Origin: JAJEFO01 sp965214325
GTDB taxonomy: Bacteria; Pseudomonadota; Alphaproteobacteria; Rhodobacterales; Rhodobacteraceae
Assembly: GCA_965214325.1 (NCBI GenBank)
Contig: CBDCBG010000006.1
Coordinates: 4,464,001 to 4,528,000, forward strand
Reading direction: 5' to 3'
DNA: 64,000 nt
Shown here in pieces: positions 25,282 through 34,743 of this stretch. A program made the position numbers and the translations under genes. Under the pieces are notes generated by a model. It was not told the DNA's origin. It saw nothing but the letters and a program-made list of their open reading frames with translations, and made no database searches. Position 1 is the first letter of the stretch. Every line of letters starts with the position of its first letter.

Positions 25282-26269
25282 TCCGGTAACGAAGCTCGCC
25301 GCCCTTCTCGGGTTCGGGGCAATGCTGCTCGCGCTGCCCCATGCGCTGAGCTTCTCGCAGCAGGAAATCCTGGTCTTCATGACCATCAACGTCCTGGTCG
25401 TCGCGTCCTACAGGCTCCTCACGCTCACCGGCGAGTGGTCGCTTGGCCACGTGGTGATCATGGGAGTCGGGGCCTATGCCTCGGCGCTGCTGTCCAAGCG
25501 CCTCGGCATCTACGTGCCGGTCGCGATGCTCCTCGGGGCCGTCACGGCGGCGATGACGGCGCTGGCCCTCAGCTTCCCGCTATTCCGCATGAAGGGATTT
25601 TACTTCCTGATCGGAAGCTTCGCCGCCGGCGAGATCATACGGTTGCTTTGGAAGCGGTTCCGGGAGCCTTTCGGCGGTGCCAAGGGCATAAAGAAGATCG
25701 ACCCGATGCCGGACTTCGACATCGGCATCCATGCCTTCGATTTCTTCGAACCGATCAGCTACTACTACTTTGCCCTGGCCGTGGTCGGTGTGTCGCTTTG
25801 GTTCATGTGGAGGATCGAGCGCTCACCCGTCGGGCTCACATTCCATGCGGTCCACTGGCAGGACAGGCTCGCGGAGGCGTCCGGAGTGAACGTACGGGCC
25901 TACCGCACGCTCGCCTTTGTTCTCGCCTCGGGCTTCGCAGGGCTGTCGGGCGCGCTTCTGGCGCATTACATCGGCACAATAAACCCCAACAGCTTTGACG
26001 TGGAGCAGATGGTGTTCGTATTGACCTGGACGATCGTCGGCGGAACCGCAACCTTCTACGGGCCCATTCTCGGCTGTGTGGTTCTCACCATTCTCAACGA
26101 GATCGTGCTGCGCGAGGTGGGATTCGAACAGATGCGGCCGTTCGTATACGGGCTCATCCTGATCCTGTCGGTTCTGTTCATGCCCAAGGGCCTCGAGAGC
26201 CTCGTCCGGGGGGTGCTTTCCAGACGGAACGCGAAGAAGAAGGCCGCCGAGGCCGGGGCCACGGAGTAG
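25274..26269 (+). CDS. Branched-chain amino acid-type ABC permease (LivM family)
   Basis: A 331-residue permease with LivM features: LTGEWSLGHVVIMGVGAYAS in the N-terminal half and the ATPase-contact region VGGTATFYGPILG near the C-terminus. The tail is a short basic cytoplasmic extension (SRRNAKKKAAE). The start overlaps the upstream permease by 8 bp, and the ATPase gene follows 8 bp later. Confidence 0.9.
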   Translation: MHSPVTKLAALLGFGAMLLALPHALSFSQQEILVFMTINVLVVASYRLLTLTGEWSLGHVVIMGVGAYASALLSKRLGIYVPVAMLLGAVTAAMTALALSFPLFRMKGFYFLIGSFAAGEIIRLLWKRFREPFGGAKGIKKIDPMPDFDIGIHAFDFFEPISYYYFALAVVGVSLWFMWRIERSPVGLTFHAVHWQDRLAEASGVNVRAYRTLAFVLASGFAGLSGALLAHYIGTINPNSFDVEQMVFVLTWTIVGGTATFYGPILGCVVLTILNEIVLREVGFEQMRPFVYGLILILSVLFMPKGLESLVRGVLSRRNAKKKAAEAGATE

Positions 26270-26277
26270 CGAGACAG

Positions 26278-27048
26278 ATGGCCCCTCCCGTTCTCGAGAT
26301 CGACGAACTGACCATGCGCTTCGGTGGGCTGACGGCGATCGACAGCCTCTCGTTCAAGGTCGAGCGTGGCGCGATTCACGGGCTGATCGGCCCGAACGGC
26401 GCGGGCAAGACGACCACCTTCAACGTCGTATCGGGATTCTACAAGCCGACCGGTGGCGAAGTCCGGCTGCGTGGCGAAACGATTTCCGGGCTCAGGATGT
26501 ACGAAGTCGCCCGGCGCGGCGTCGTTCGGACCTTTCAGCACTCGACGCTATTTGCCGAGCTCACGGTCCTGGAAAACGCGCTGATCGGCACCCACATGGG
26601 TTTCCCGCCGAACATCTTCGCCGCGATGGCAGGGGCGGACAGGGCGAACCGCCGGGCCGCTCGGGCCCGTGCCGAGGAAGCGCTTGATTTCTTCGGCCTC
26701 TCCGGGCTGGCCGACGAGCTGGCGGGCGATCTTCCCCACGGCCATCAGAGAGCGCTTGGCATGGCGGTTGCAATGGCCGCGCGCCCCGACGTGGTGCTTC
26801 TCGATGAACCCTTCACGGGAATGAACCCGGAAGAGACCCGCCGGATGATGGAACTGATGGTCAAGCTCCGGAACACCGGGGTCACGATTCTCCTCGTCGA
26901 GCACGACATGCACGCGATCATGGGGCTTTGCGACCGGATCACCTGCATGAGTTTCGGACGGCTTCTTGCCGAGGGCAACCCGCAGGAAATCCGTCGCCAC
27001 CCGGACGTCATCGAGGCCTACCTCGGGGGTGCGCGCCATGTTGCTTGA
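26278..27048 (+). CDS. ABC transporter ATP-binding protein (LivG family)
   Basis: A 256-residue ATPase. Walker A is GPNGAGKTTTFNVV, Walker B VVLLDEPFTGMNPEE and the H-loop LLVEHDMHAIMGLCD. The signature is unusual: LPHGHQRALGMAVAMA replaces the common LSGGQQ, a variation seen in LivG proteins (LPYGQQR). The next ATPase gene starts inside its 3' end (11-bp overlap). Confidence 0.9.
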   Translation: MAPPVLEIDELTMRFGGLTAIDSLSFKVERGAIHGLIGPNGAGKTTTFNVVSGFYKPTGGEVRLRGETISGLRMYEVARRGVVRTFQHSTLFAELTVLENALIGTHMGFPPNIFAAMAGADRANRRAARARAEEALDFFGLSGLADELAGDLPHGHQRALGMAVAMAARPDVVLLDEPFTGMNPEETRRMMELMVKLRNTGVTILLVEHDMHAIMGLCDRITCMSFGRLLAEGNPQEIRRHPDVIEAYLGGARHVA

Positions 27049-27745
27049 GCTGAAAGCCGTGGCCGTCACCTACGGCAAGGTATCGGCGATCCGCAACATC
27101 TCGCTCAATGTTCCGGACGGACGGATCGTCACCATCATCGGAAGCAATGGCGCGGGCAAGACGACGACCCTGCGGGCGATTTCGGGCTTGGCAAGACTCC
27201 GCAAGGGCGAGATCCATTTTGCCGGAGAACGGATCGACCACCTGGCGCCCGACCGGATCGTCGCCCGCGGCATCGCGCACGTGCCGGAGGGACGGCGCAT
27301 ATTTCCGGACCTGACTGTCGAGGAAAACCTTCGGACCGGAGCGTTCCTGCGCCGGGAAAGGGAAACGGTCGAACGGGACCTTGACGCGGTCTACGACCGG
27401 TTTCCGCTGCTTCTCGAAAGGCGAACGCAGCTGGCCAAGACCATGTCCGGAGGCGAACAGCAGATGCTGGTCATCGGCCGCGCGCTCATGACCAAACCGA
27501 AGCTCCTCTTGATGGACGAACCGTCCATGGGGCTCGCTCCCAAGATCGTCGAGGAGATCGCGCAGATTATCGGTGAAATCAACTCCCGGGGCGTGCCGGT
27601 CATCCTCGTCGAACAGAACGCCGAACTGGCGCTCGAGCTCGCGGACTACGCGTATGTCCTCGAGACAGGTTCGCTGGCCCTGGAAGGCCCGGCAGACGAA
27701 CTGCACGACAACGAACATGTTCGCACGGCGTACCTCGGAGTCTGA
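27038..27745 (+). CDS. ABC transporter ATP-binding protein (LivF family)
   Basis: A 235-residue ATPase beginning MLLELKAVAVTYGKVSAIRN. Walker A GSNGAGKTTTLRAI, signature MSGGEQQMLVIGRAL, Walker B LLLMDEPSMGLAPKIV, H-loop ILVEQNAELALELAD. I chose the ATG at 27038, overlapping the LivG gene's last codons, because the conserved N-terminus begins there; an upstream in-frame ATG would add 24 unrelated residues. It completes the importer. Confidence 0.9.
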   Translation: MLLELKAVAVTYGKVSAIRNISLNVPDGRIVTIIGSNGAGKTTTLRAISGLARLRKGEIHFAGERIDHLAPDRIVARGIAHVPEGRRIFPDLTVEENLRTGAFLRRERETVERDLDAVYDRFPLLLERRTQLAKTMSGGEQQMLVIGRALMTKPKLLLMDEPSMGLAPKIVEEIAQIIGEINSRGVPVILVEQNAELALELADYAYVLETGSLALEGPADELHDNEHVRTAYLGV

Positions 27746-28346
27746 GACAGGCGATTCCGAATGGCGGGCGGCACTGGCGGCCGGCTGGCGGCGCTCGGAC
27801 ATCCTGTGGGAACGCTGGCAGGAACGCGGCAATGCCGCTTGGGCGAATGGCGATGTTTCGCTCGCGCGAAGGCGATTCATCTTCGCATGGTATCTCGCGC
27901 GTCTCTTCTTCCACCGCGGCGATCCGCGCATGGCGACCAGCATCGCCAACGTTGGACTGATTGCCAGGGAGGCAGGCCAGTTCGACCTTGCATCTAGACG
28001 CTACGCGCATGCACGCATGCTCTGGGCCGATGTGCCGGGTGTGCTCGACGGGCTCAAATTCCGGCCACGCGTGCGTAGTTCGCTCTTCCACCTGAGGATG
28101 GAAACCCGGCACAGGGAGACGTACGAGGCCAACATGCGGGCGCGACTTGCCAATTTCGTCACCGAAGCGGGCCAGGCACTCGAAGCGGCCGAGGTGGGAG
28201 CACGTTCTCCGCACCGGCTCTACGACCGCTGGCGCGGCGAACGCCCGGCAGTCTTCGACGATTCCCGCAAACTGCTGGGCGCCGCGTTGCTCATCTGCGC
28301 CCGGCAACGGGAAAATCCCGGCCCGAATCGCAAGCCCGGTGGCTGA
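27717..28346 (+). CDS. TPR-like protein of unknown function at the end of the liv-type operon
   Basis: About 209 residues, alpha-helical and rich in Ala, Arg and aromatic residues. A TPR-like core, WANGDVSLARRRFIFAWYLA, then TSIANVGLIAREAGQFDLAS, is followed by a Leu/Arg-rich second half. It overlaps the end of livF by 29 bp (ATG at 27717), so it is probably translated with the transporter, but the start is uncertain and the first 15 residues may be spurious. No signal peptide or membrane segment. I do not recognise a specific function; a cytoplasmic partner of the importer or of the enzymes for its ligand is a guess from position. Confidence 0.55.
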   Translation: MFARRTSESETGDSEWRAALAAGWRRSDILWERWQERGNAAWANGDVSLARRRFIFAWYLARLFFHRGDPRMATSIANVGLIAREAGQFDLASRRYAHARMLWADVPGVLDGLKFRPRVRSSLFHLRMETRHRETYEANMRARLANFVTEAGQALEAAEVGARSPHRLYDRWRGERPAVFDDSRKLLGAALLICARQRENPGPNRKPGG

Positions 28347-29161
28347 GTGCGCGAAGGCGGGTCCGGATGCATGCCGGCCGGTGCCACCGGCGACGGCACG
28401 CGTCGCTGGCCCAGCCTGCAAGGTTGCTTGCAAACCACGAATTGGACCTGCGAAATGCTTCCGGCAGAGGACTCAGCGCTCCGAACTCATGAACCTGCAA
28501 GCATTCCGGTTTGCTCCCACGTCCGCTTGTGGAGAAAACGGCGATTTTCTCGGCGGACCGCGCCTTTCGAAATGACCCGTTGGCGCAGCACCGGGCGGGC
28601 CGCGGTGAAGGGCGGTGCCGCCGGCCCGCAGCATCCGGAACCTGATCGGGTTGGTTCCGGTCCTCGGCAGCATCGGAGAAACCGGCGATGACCGCGCTGC
28701 CCTGCGGAAACCTGGCCACGATGTTCAGTTTCAGACGTCCTGACATCGAATGATGGTCCTGAGTTTCCCGTGGCGGCTTTGGCCAGGCAAACAAGGGCTT
28801 TGCGAGACTGCACATGCTAATCGGGCACATGGGAGGCGCACAAAATGCCATGATTCACATTTCGAAGTTCTGAGCCAGAGAACATCCTCCAAAAGCATAA
28901 AAGCAAGGGGTCCGGCATCGGGACAGCCACGAATCTGCAATTTCAATGCAAGGCATCACGAAAGTTGGAATCTTCGCCCTCTGAGGTCAGATGCCGTAAC
29001 GAGGCGGCGATGCGCACCGACGCCGGTTCGGATTGGAACGTGGGCAGGTCGCCGGTCCGGTGTCGTTGTCCCTGCCACGCACAACATGTGCCATCGTGAG
29101 TGGCGGAGGCGGTCCCGAGGGAGCGCGTCCTGATCGAAGTGCAATGGAAAGGGCAACGACA
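28347..29161. other. Gene-poor region between the liv-type operon and an IS110 remnant
   Basis: About 815 bp in which I see no protein with recognisable motifs, RNA gene or clear repeat. Base composition falls around 28740-28960, where AT-rich segments occur. It probably includes the left flank of the decayed IS110 element, whose end I cannot define. Confidence 0.45.
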
Positions 29162-30070
29162 ATGGAAATCCTTGCCGGACCGGACGTGTCGGTGGCAAGC
29201 ACGTCTGCTTGCGCGCCCGGCGCCGATGGCAGGATCGTGAACGAAGCGAAGGTGCCTTCGGATCCCGGATCGCTCGTCGAGCACATGCATGGCCTGCCCG
29301 GCAGCATCGCGGCTGTCGGCCTGGAGGCCGGCCCCGTGTCGCAGTGGCTCCACAAGGGACTGAGCGAAGCCGGCCACGAAACCGTGCTGATGGTGAGGCG
29401 GGTGAAGTCCGCGCTGAAGGCGGCCCCTGTCAGGACGGACCGGCGGGATGCCGAGGGCATCGCGCAGCTGCTGCGGACGGGATGGTTCCAGCCCGTGCAC
29501 TGCAGGCCGGTCGCGTCCCGGGAGACGCGGGCCCTGCCGGGCTCGCGCAACGCGCTCGCGGAAGGCCTGACGCGGCCTGGACTCCCGGTGCGCGGCATTC
29601 TCCGCGACTTCGGCCTGAAGCCCGGCCGGGTCTCGAAAGGGGACTTCGAGGAGCGGGTCCGGGAGCCGGCCTCGGGCAGCGCGATGCTGCCGGACGCCGT
29701 CGAGCCGATCCTGCGGCTGCGCGCGCGGATGCGCGACGAGCCGGCCGTGATGACGAAGAGGGCCGGGACCCTCGCCGGGCCGGACGCCACCTGCCGGCAG
29801 CTGATGACGATGCCCGGCACGGGACCGGTCGGGAGAGACGGCCGTGTCGGGCGGGATCGCGCTGCGCAAGGCGCTCTTCCAGGCCGCAACGTCGATGCTG
29901 AACAGCACGAGGAAGATGGACTGGCTGAAGTCCCGGGCGCCGCGCGTGGCAGGAAGCGCGCCACGGCCGCGCCGGCCCGGCGCATGGCCGTGGTTCCGCT
30001 CCGGATGTGGCTGGACGGGACGGAGTTCGGCTTCACCCGCGAGCAGGCGATGCCGCCTGACCCGGCATGA
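29162..30070 (+). pseudogene. IS110-family transposase, internally deleted and frameshifted
   Basis: The N-terminal DEDD domain is recognisable: ILAGPDVSVAST, the conserved GLEAGPVSQWLHKGLSEAG, then RRVKSALKAAPVRTDRRDAE. The C-terminal part has the IS110 landmark LMTMPGTGPV. There about 40 residues of the family's usual sequence are missing. The conserved SGGIALRKALFQAATSML appears in another frame (from about 29844), and the original frame returns at RMAVVPLRMWLDGTEF. Deletion plus two frameshifts make it inactive. A typical IS110 length is about 340-350 residues. Confidence 0.75.
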
Positions 30071-31158
30071 GCGTGGCTGCAACGGATCCGCGGTCCGTGA
30101 CGAAGAGGGAAGGAGCGGGCACTGCCTCTTGAGAGGCGGCCCGTCCACGGATGTCCCTGCCGGGACGCGGTCCCCGATGATGTCGTCGGACGCCTCGTTG
30201 CCGAACCGCACTTGTCGTGTTCGAGCACGCTGACGAGATTGACGCTCGGGGACCGAATCGGACCAGGCATCATGCAGGCGGCCGACGAGCCGGCCACGGA
30301 CGGAAGGAAGATGCCCGGCGGCGGAGGTGACGTGGCCCTTCCCGGAAACATCGAGGTGAAGACTTGAGCGAAACCTGAACAGCGTCGACCCCGCCGAGGG
30401 TTTCCCGGTTCGCCTCCGCAAGACTCTTGCGGTCGCTCCGGCGAACCGGGAAACCCTCGGCTCCGGGCCAGACGTCAACGCCGCTCCCGGCCCCAACGCC
30501 GCGAAACTTGCCGCCGGCGACGGGATTGCGTTGTCAGGTTCGGGCGTCATGGCCGCTCATGCGCAGGACATTGTGCTTGACGTGGGGGGCCCCATTACGG
30601 AAGGACGTCTGCAGATTGATTGCCGTCGCCTTGATGCAGGAGCGGAGACCGGGAACGCGCATGTCGGTCTACGGTTCCAGCCTGGCGGCGGTCCGCCGGT
30701 TCACTTCGGGGCTTCGCCCTCGGACGTCCGGGTCATGTTCCAGGCCCGCCGCAGTTCATGTTTGGGGGAGTGTGGCACGTTGCTCCAGTTTCGGGGTCTC
30801 GTCCCATTCCCGGCGGTCAGGGGAGAGGCCTTCCATCAGTACGGTGAAGGCATGACGTGCACCCATTCGATCTCTCCTCCCGTTCCTCCGGACGTTCGTC
30901 ACTTGTCCGATCAGCCACCGGCACGTTTCGACATTGGACGCGGTCGTCGGTGCGATCTCCAGGGAGAGGATGAGGGGAACGTATGCCGACAACCCGACCC
31001 GTGTGACCCGGATCGATTCGGTGTCGGCAATCCCGGGGGTGCTATCGGCGTCGCGGGGAGCTTGCGGTCGTCTCCTGTCTGACGGGCATTCTTGTCAAGT
31101 TGAAGTTGCGCGTTGGCTGGCCCATCTTTGCGGAACTGGACAGAACGAGGAGATCGAA
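30071..31158. other. Gene-poor region between IS110 remnant and sodC
   Basis: About 1.09 kb with no gene I can support; open frames on both strands lack recognisable motifs. It contains the long inverted repeat at 30393-30461 and ends in the sodC upstream region. A 78-codon frame on the minus strand (30756-30992) may be a remnant of a mobile gene but I could not place it. Confidence 0.45.
30393..30461. repeat. 22-bp perfect inverted repeat with a nested hairpin
   Basis: The arm at 30393-30414 (begins GCCGAGGGTTTCCCGG) is the exact reverse complement of 30440-30461. The 25-bp spacer holds a second perfect 7-bp hairpin, CCGCAAG at 30416-30422 and CTTGCGG at 30426-30432, with loop ACT. There is no T run, so it is not an ordinary intrinsic terminator. 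It could be an abutted pair of IS ends, a REP-like palindrome or a structured RNA. Confidence 0.8.
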
Positions 31159-31677
31159 ATGAAGTTCGCTGCAATCGCTTTTTCCGCCATTTCAGTCGCT
31201 GCCGCTGCACCCATCGCGTCTGCAGCCGACATGGCAGTGGCCGAGATCATCGGCTCCGATGGCACGATCATCGGCAATGCCACCTTCGAGCAAACGCCCA
31301 CGGGCGTGCTCATTTCGGTCGATGTGACCGGGCTGCCGCCCGGTGGCCACGGGATCCACCTGCATGCCGTAGGCTCCTGCACGCCTGACTTCAAGGCGGC
31401 GTCGGGCCACATCAACCCGGACATGGTCATGCATGGCCTGCGCAATCCCGAAGGACCGGACAACGGCGATCTGCCCAACCTGTACTCCGCAGTCGACGGC
31501 TCCGCCCGGGCCGAGTTCTTCACCACACGCGTTTCGGTAACCGGTGGCGGCATGCCCGCGCTCCTTGACGAGGACGGCTCGTCCGTCATCATCCACGAGA
31601 ACCCGGACGACCACATGACCCAACCCATCGGCGGAGCCGGGGGACGCATCGGCTGCGGCATCATCTCGGACATGTAG
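31159..31677 (+). CDS. sodC: Superoxide dismutase [Cu-Zn], periplasmic
   Basis: A 172-residue precursor with signal peptide KFAAIAFSAISVAAAAPIAS, then ADMA at the likely cleavage site. Copper ligands are in GGHGIHLHAVGSC; the zinc loop has ASGHINP and MHGLRNPEGPDNGDLPN; the C-terminus has GGAGGRIGCGII with the disulfide Cys. The last metal His and Asp region (HENPDDHMTQPIGGAG) is present. The ATG at 31159 has GGAG about 8 nt upstream. It removes superoxide in the periplasm. It stands alone between two decayed mobile elements, suggesting DNA flux around it while the gene itself is kept. Confidence 0.95.
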   Translation: MKFAAIAFSAISVAAAAPIASAADMAVAEIIGSDGTIIGNATFEQTPTGVLISVDVTGLPPGGHGIHLHAVGSCTPDFKAASGHINPDMVMHGLRNPEGPDNGDLPNLYSAVDGSARAEFFTTRVSVTGGGMPALLDEDGSSVIIHENPDDHMTQPIGGAGGRIGCGIISDM

Positions 31678-31708
31678 CCGAACCGATTGTCGGACGTCAT
31701 CGCCGGCG

Positions 31709-31730
31709 GCTGACTGCCTGATCAGTCAGC
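31709..31730 (+). terminator. Stem-loop after sodC
   Basis: GCTGACTG, loop CCTGAT, CAGTCAGC: a perfect 8-bp stem 31 bp after the sodC stop. No T run follows on the plus strand, so its strength as a terminator is uncertain. It also lies at the 3' side of the tnpB remnant and could belong to that element's end. Confidence 0.4.
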
Positions 31731-31784
31731 GCCGGGCCACGCTTCGGCATGTCTCGCATTTGGGACTTATTTGCGAGAGTGCCA

Positions 31785-32875
31785 TCAGGCCGCGTTCGCA
31801 CTGATTACACGGCTCTTTGAAGTGGCCAATGCCAACGCTCCTCGTCGCGCAGATGCGTCCATTCCGGACGCCTCGCCGCCTCCCGAACCTGCGCCGAAGG
31901 CGCGGTCCAGGATGTTCTTCGCCGCGTTGATGTCGGCATGGGCCGCTTGACCGCAGTCAATGCAGATGAATTCGTCCCGAGTTCTGCGTGAGCGGCGTTT
32001 GACCGCCCCGCACTCGTGGCATGTTCGTGACGTGTCGCGCGCCGGAACGGCAATCACGTTCGCGACCTTGCAGTCGAGCATCGCCTCCAGCGCCGTCCAG
32101 CCCGTGTTCAGGATGATGCGGTTGAGGCCGCACTTCTGCGGGACGTTCGCACCCGGCTCCTCGACGGTGCCCTTGGCGCTCTTCGTCATGGCCCTCACGC
32201 TGAGGCCCTCGATGGCGATCGTCCCGGCCTTCGCCGCCAGCTTGCGCGACACGTGATGATGCCAGTTGCGGAGGCGGTTCGCGATCTTGCGGCGCATCTT
32301 CGCCAGGCGCCGGTCCGTGTCGGGCATCTCGTGCAGTCCGCCCTCGCTGTCCGCCACCTGGCCGCCGTTCCGGTCGAGGCCGATCGCGCATCCGTTGCCG
32401 GCCGGTTCCTCGACCTCGACCGCGAAGCGGACGATGGCATGCCAGCGCCCGCCCGTGCGCTTGAGGACGGCGGAGACCGGCCTCGCCGAGATGCGGGTTG
32501 CCGCCCCTGACCTTGATGCCGGAGACGACGCTGATGCAATCGAAGAAGCGGCGTCCCTTGAAGCGAGGGAATCCCGGTGTCCCTCCCGCCTTGACGCGAC
32601 GGAAGAACCCCTTGAAGGCCTCGTCCGGGCGCTTGAGCGTGCCGCGCTGGAAGGCCACCGGTGCCGACGCCATCTCGGGCAGGTCCCGGCGGCACTCCGT
32701 CAGCGCCTTTCACTGGTCGACAGACGTGAGGCTCCTGCCGATCTTCCGATGGCGCTCGACGCGTTCCTCGAGCGCGGCGTTCCAGAGCTGCCGCTGGTCC
32801 TCGAGCACCCGCTCGAGCAGGCGCCGCGTGCTCCGCCTCTGCGGGAGGACGCGGTAACCTGCCGGTGCGTGATTG
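31785..32875 (-). pseudogene. TnpB (IS605 OrfB-type) RNA-guided nuclease remnant
   Basis: Reading the minus strand from about 32875, a TnpB is visible in pieces. The N-terminal helical part is LLERVLEDQRQLWNAALEER, ended by TGA at 32710-32712 in place of the expected Cys after SVDQ. The same frame continues TLKRPDEAFKGFFRRVKAGG. A frameshift near 32490 leads to the second half, with IAIEGLSVRAM (RuvC Glu), the zinc finger CHECGAVKRRSR..CIDCG and HADINAAKNILDRAFG (last RuvC Asp). The N-terminal start codon is also missing. At least one stop and one frameshift make it inactive. No TnpA gene is nearby. Family call is secure from the C-terminal half. Confidence 0.8.
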
Positions 32876-33171
32876 CGATGGCCATGCGGTCGCTCCTGAC
32901 TGAGCGTTTGGGCGAGGACGCTCCAACGTCCTTGCCACGCATAACAAGCGACCGAGTCTCACGGTGCAAGGCAATCGTGGCACTTTCGTGTATAGTCCCC
33001 TTGCGTTTCGTTTTCGCGAACCTGTTCGCCAAGCCGGATCCGATCTGGATTGCAGGCGATCTGGTGCACGGGCGCTTCCAACTCTTGGAGCCAAGGTCAA
33101 AACCGCAGTGCATCCGGGATGTCGCGTTCCATGACCTGCCTAGTGCCGATGGGAGAGGATGGCGCAGCGTG

Positions 33172-33924
33172 TTACCGTTTGGCGGCGTAGTAGGACACCC
33201 TGCGTTCAAGGTAGGCCAGAATCTCCGAAATCGTGAAAGCCAGCGCGAACAGGACGATGAGGACAGCCCAGAAATGCCCCATCAGGAAATTCGCCGAATA
33301 GAGTTCGAAGAGCGCGCCGAATCCAACGATGGAAATCAGGAGCTGTCCTATGATAACGCCCTTGACGGCGCGAATGATGCCAATTCTTACGCCCCCGAGA
33401 ATTTCCGGAAGAGCTGCCCACAGGTATACCTTGAAGAACGCGTCAACCGGCGAGGCGCCGAAGCTTCGAGCCATGTCGACCAGTGACCGGTTGATCTGCT
33501 TCACGCCGGCGCGAGCATTGAGGATGATGATCCAGATGGCAAACAGGGTTGTCGTGATGATAATGGCCTTCATGCCAAAGCCGAACAGGACCATGAGAAC
33601 CGGCACGAGCGCCGTTAGCGGCGCACTCAGGAACACGTTGACCCACGGCAGCAGCAATTCGTCCAACAGCCGGTTCTTGCCCATCAGGACGCCTGTCGGG
33701 ATGCCGATGCAAATGGCGGACAGAACGCCCATGCAGAAGGCATAGGCGGTTTCGGCGAGAGCCTTTTGGAACGCGGCCGTTCCAATGACGCTGAAGAGGG
33801 TCGCGACGACTTCCGAAAGGGGCGGGACGAAGAATGTCAGCCCGGACTGGCCGATGGCTTCCCACAGAAGGCCCCAGATGATCAGCGAAGACATGCCCGG
33901 CAGACGGTATCCCAAGAGAGTCAT
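33172..33924 (-). CDS. ABC transporter permease (SsuC/TauC type)
   Basis: A 250-residue permease with about six membrane segments; the cytoplasmic EAA-like loop is NRSLVDMARSFGASPVDAFF followed by KVYLWAALPEILGGVRIGI. It ends the minus-strand operon of binding protein, permease, ATPase and permease. The start ATG at 33922-33924 is 3 bp from the ATPase stop. Nitrate, sulfonate, taurine or a heterocycle are possible ligands; the sequence does not decide. Confidence 0.85.
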   Translation of the reverse strand: MTLLGYRLPGMSSLIIWGLLWEAIGQSGLTFFVPPLSEVVATLFSVIGTAAFQKALAETAYAFCMGVLSAICIGIPTGVLMGKNRLLDELLLPWVNVFLSAPLTALVPVLMVLFGFGMKAIIITTTLFAIWIIILNARAGVKQINRSLVDMARSFGASPVDAFFKVYLWAALPEILGGVRIGIIRAVKGVIIGQLLISIVGFGALFELYSANFLMGHFWAVLIVLFALAFTISEILAYLERRVSYYAAKR

Positions 33925-33927
33925 CGG

Positions 33928-34743
33928 TCATTCCACATAGCGGCGCAGCGAGGTCCAGATCTCGTCCACAATGTCGAGATACTCCGAATCGCGGCGGATG
34001 TTGTCGACTCCCTTCTCGCGGAAGCTGGAAGGGCGGATGATCTCGGAAACGCGGCTCGGCCTCGGCAGGAGAATTGCGACCTGGTCCGAGACGTAGACCG
34101 CTTCCTCGATCGAATGAGTCACGAAGATGAAGGTCTTTTTCTGGTCTTGCACGAGGCCGAGCAGGTCTTCCTGGAACTTCCTGCGGGTCTGTTCATCGAC
34201 TGCCGAGAACGGTTCGTCCATCAGCAGGACCTCGGCGTCGACGGCAAGGGCGCGTGCCAGCCCGACGCGCTGGCGCATGCCGCCAGAGAGCTCGTGTGGA
34301 TAGGCGTCCTCGAAACCGGCCAGACCGACCTGCTTGATATAGCTTTCGGCGACCGCCTCGCGCTCGGAGCGCGCCGCGCCGCGCAATTCCAGTCCGAAGG
34401 CCACGTTGCGGATGACGCTGGCCCAGGGCAGCAGGGCAAAGTCCTGGAAGACGAACGCCCGGTCAGGGCCGGGTCCGACGACCTTCTGGCCGTTTACCTC
34501 GACGTCTCCGGACGTGGGTTCAAGCAGGCCCGCGATGATCTTGAGGAGCGTGGTCTTGCCGCAGCCCGAGGGGCCAAGGAGCGATGTCAACTGGCCGCGC
34601 GGAAACTCGAGCGAAAGGTCGTTCAACGCTTCCACTTCGCCGAAGTTCTTGGAAATGTGCCGCGTCGAGACGGCGACATCGAACGCCATGTCCTCGTTGG
34701 CGTCGGGTCCCGTTCCGACAGCGCTAGTCCGAGACATAGCCAA
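33928..34743 (-). CDS. ABC transporter ATP-binding protein (SsuB/TauB type)
   Basis: A 271-residue ATPase. Walker A GPSGCGKTTLLKII, signature LSGGMRQRVGLARALAVDAE, Walker B VLLMDEPFSAVDEQ, H-loop VTHSIEEAVYVSD. The start overlaps the upstream permease by 20 bp if the ATG at 34743 is used; the ATG at 34689 (MAFDVAV) would remove a poorly conserved leader and is also plausible. It energises the importer with two permease paralogues. Confidence 0.88.
   Translation of the reverse strand: MAMSRTSAVGTGPDANEDMAFDVAVSTRHISKNFGEVEALNDLSLEFPRGQLTSLLGPSGCGKTTLLKIIAGLLEPTSGDVEVNGQKVVGPGPDRAFVFQDFALLPWASVIRNVAFGLELRGAARSEREAVAESYIKQVGLAGFEDAYPHELSGGMRQRVGLARALAVDAEVLLMDEPFSAVDEQTRRKFQEDLLGLVQDQKKTFIFVTHSIEEAVYVSDQVAILLPRPSRVSEIIRPSSFREKGVDNIRRDSEYLDIVDEIWTSLRRYVE

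Noticed and set aside
28943..30550. 535-codon minus-strand frame
   Set aside because: Antisense to the IS110 remnant; no motifs and extreme Arg/Ser/Pro content.
30756..30992. 78-codon minus-strand frame as a transposase fragment
   Set aside because: Looks less biased than its surroundings, but I could not match it to any family, so it is not listed as a gene.
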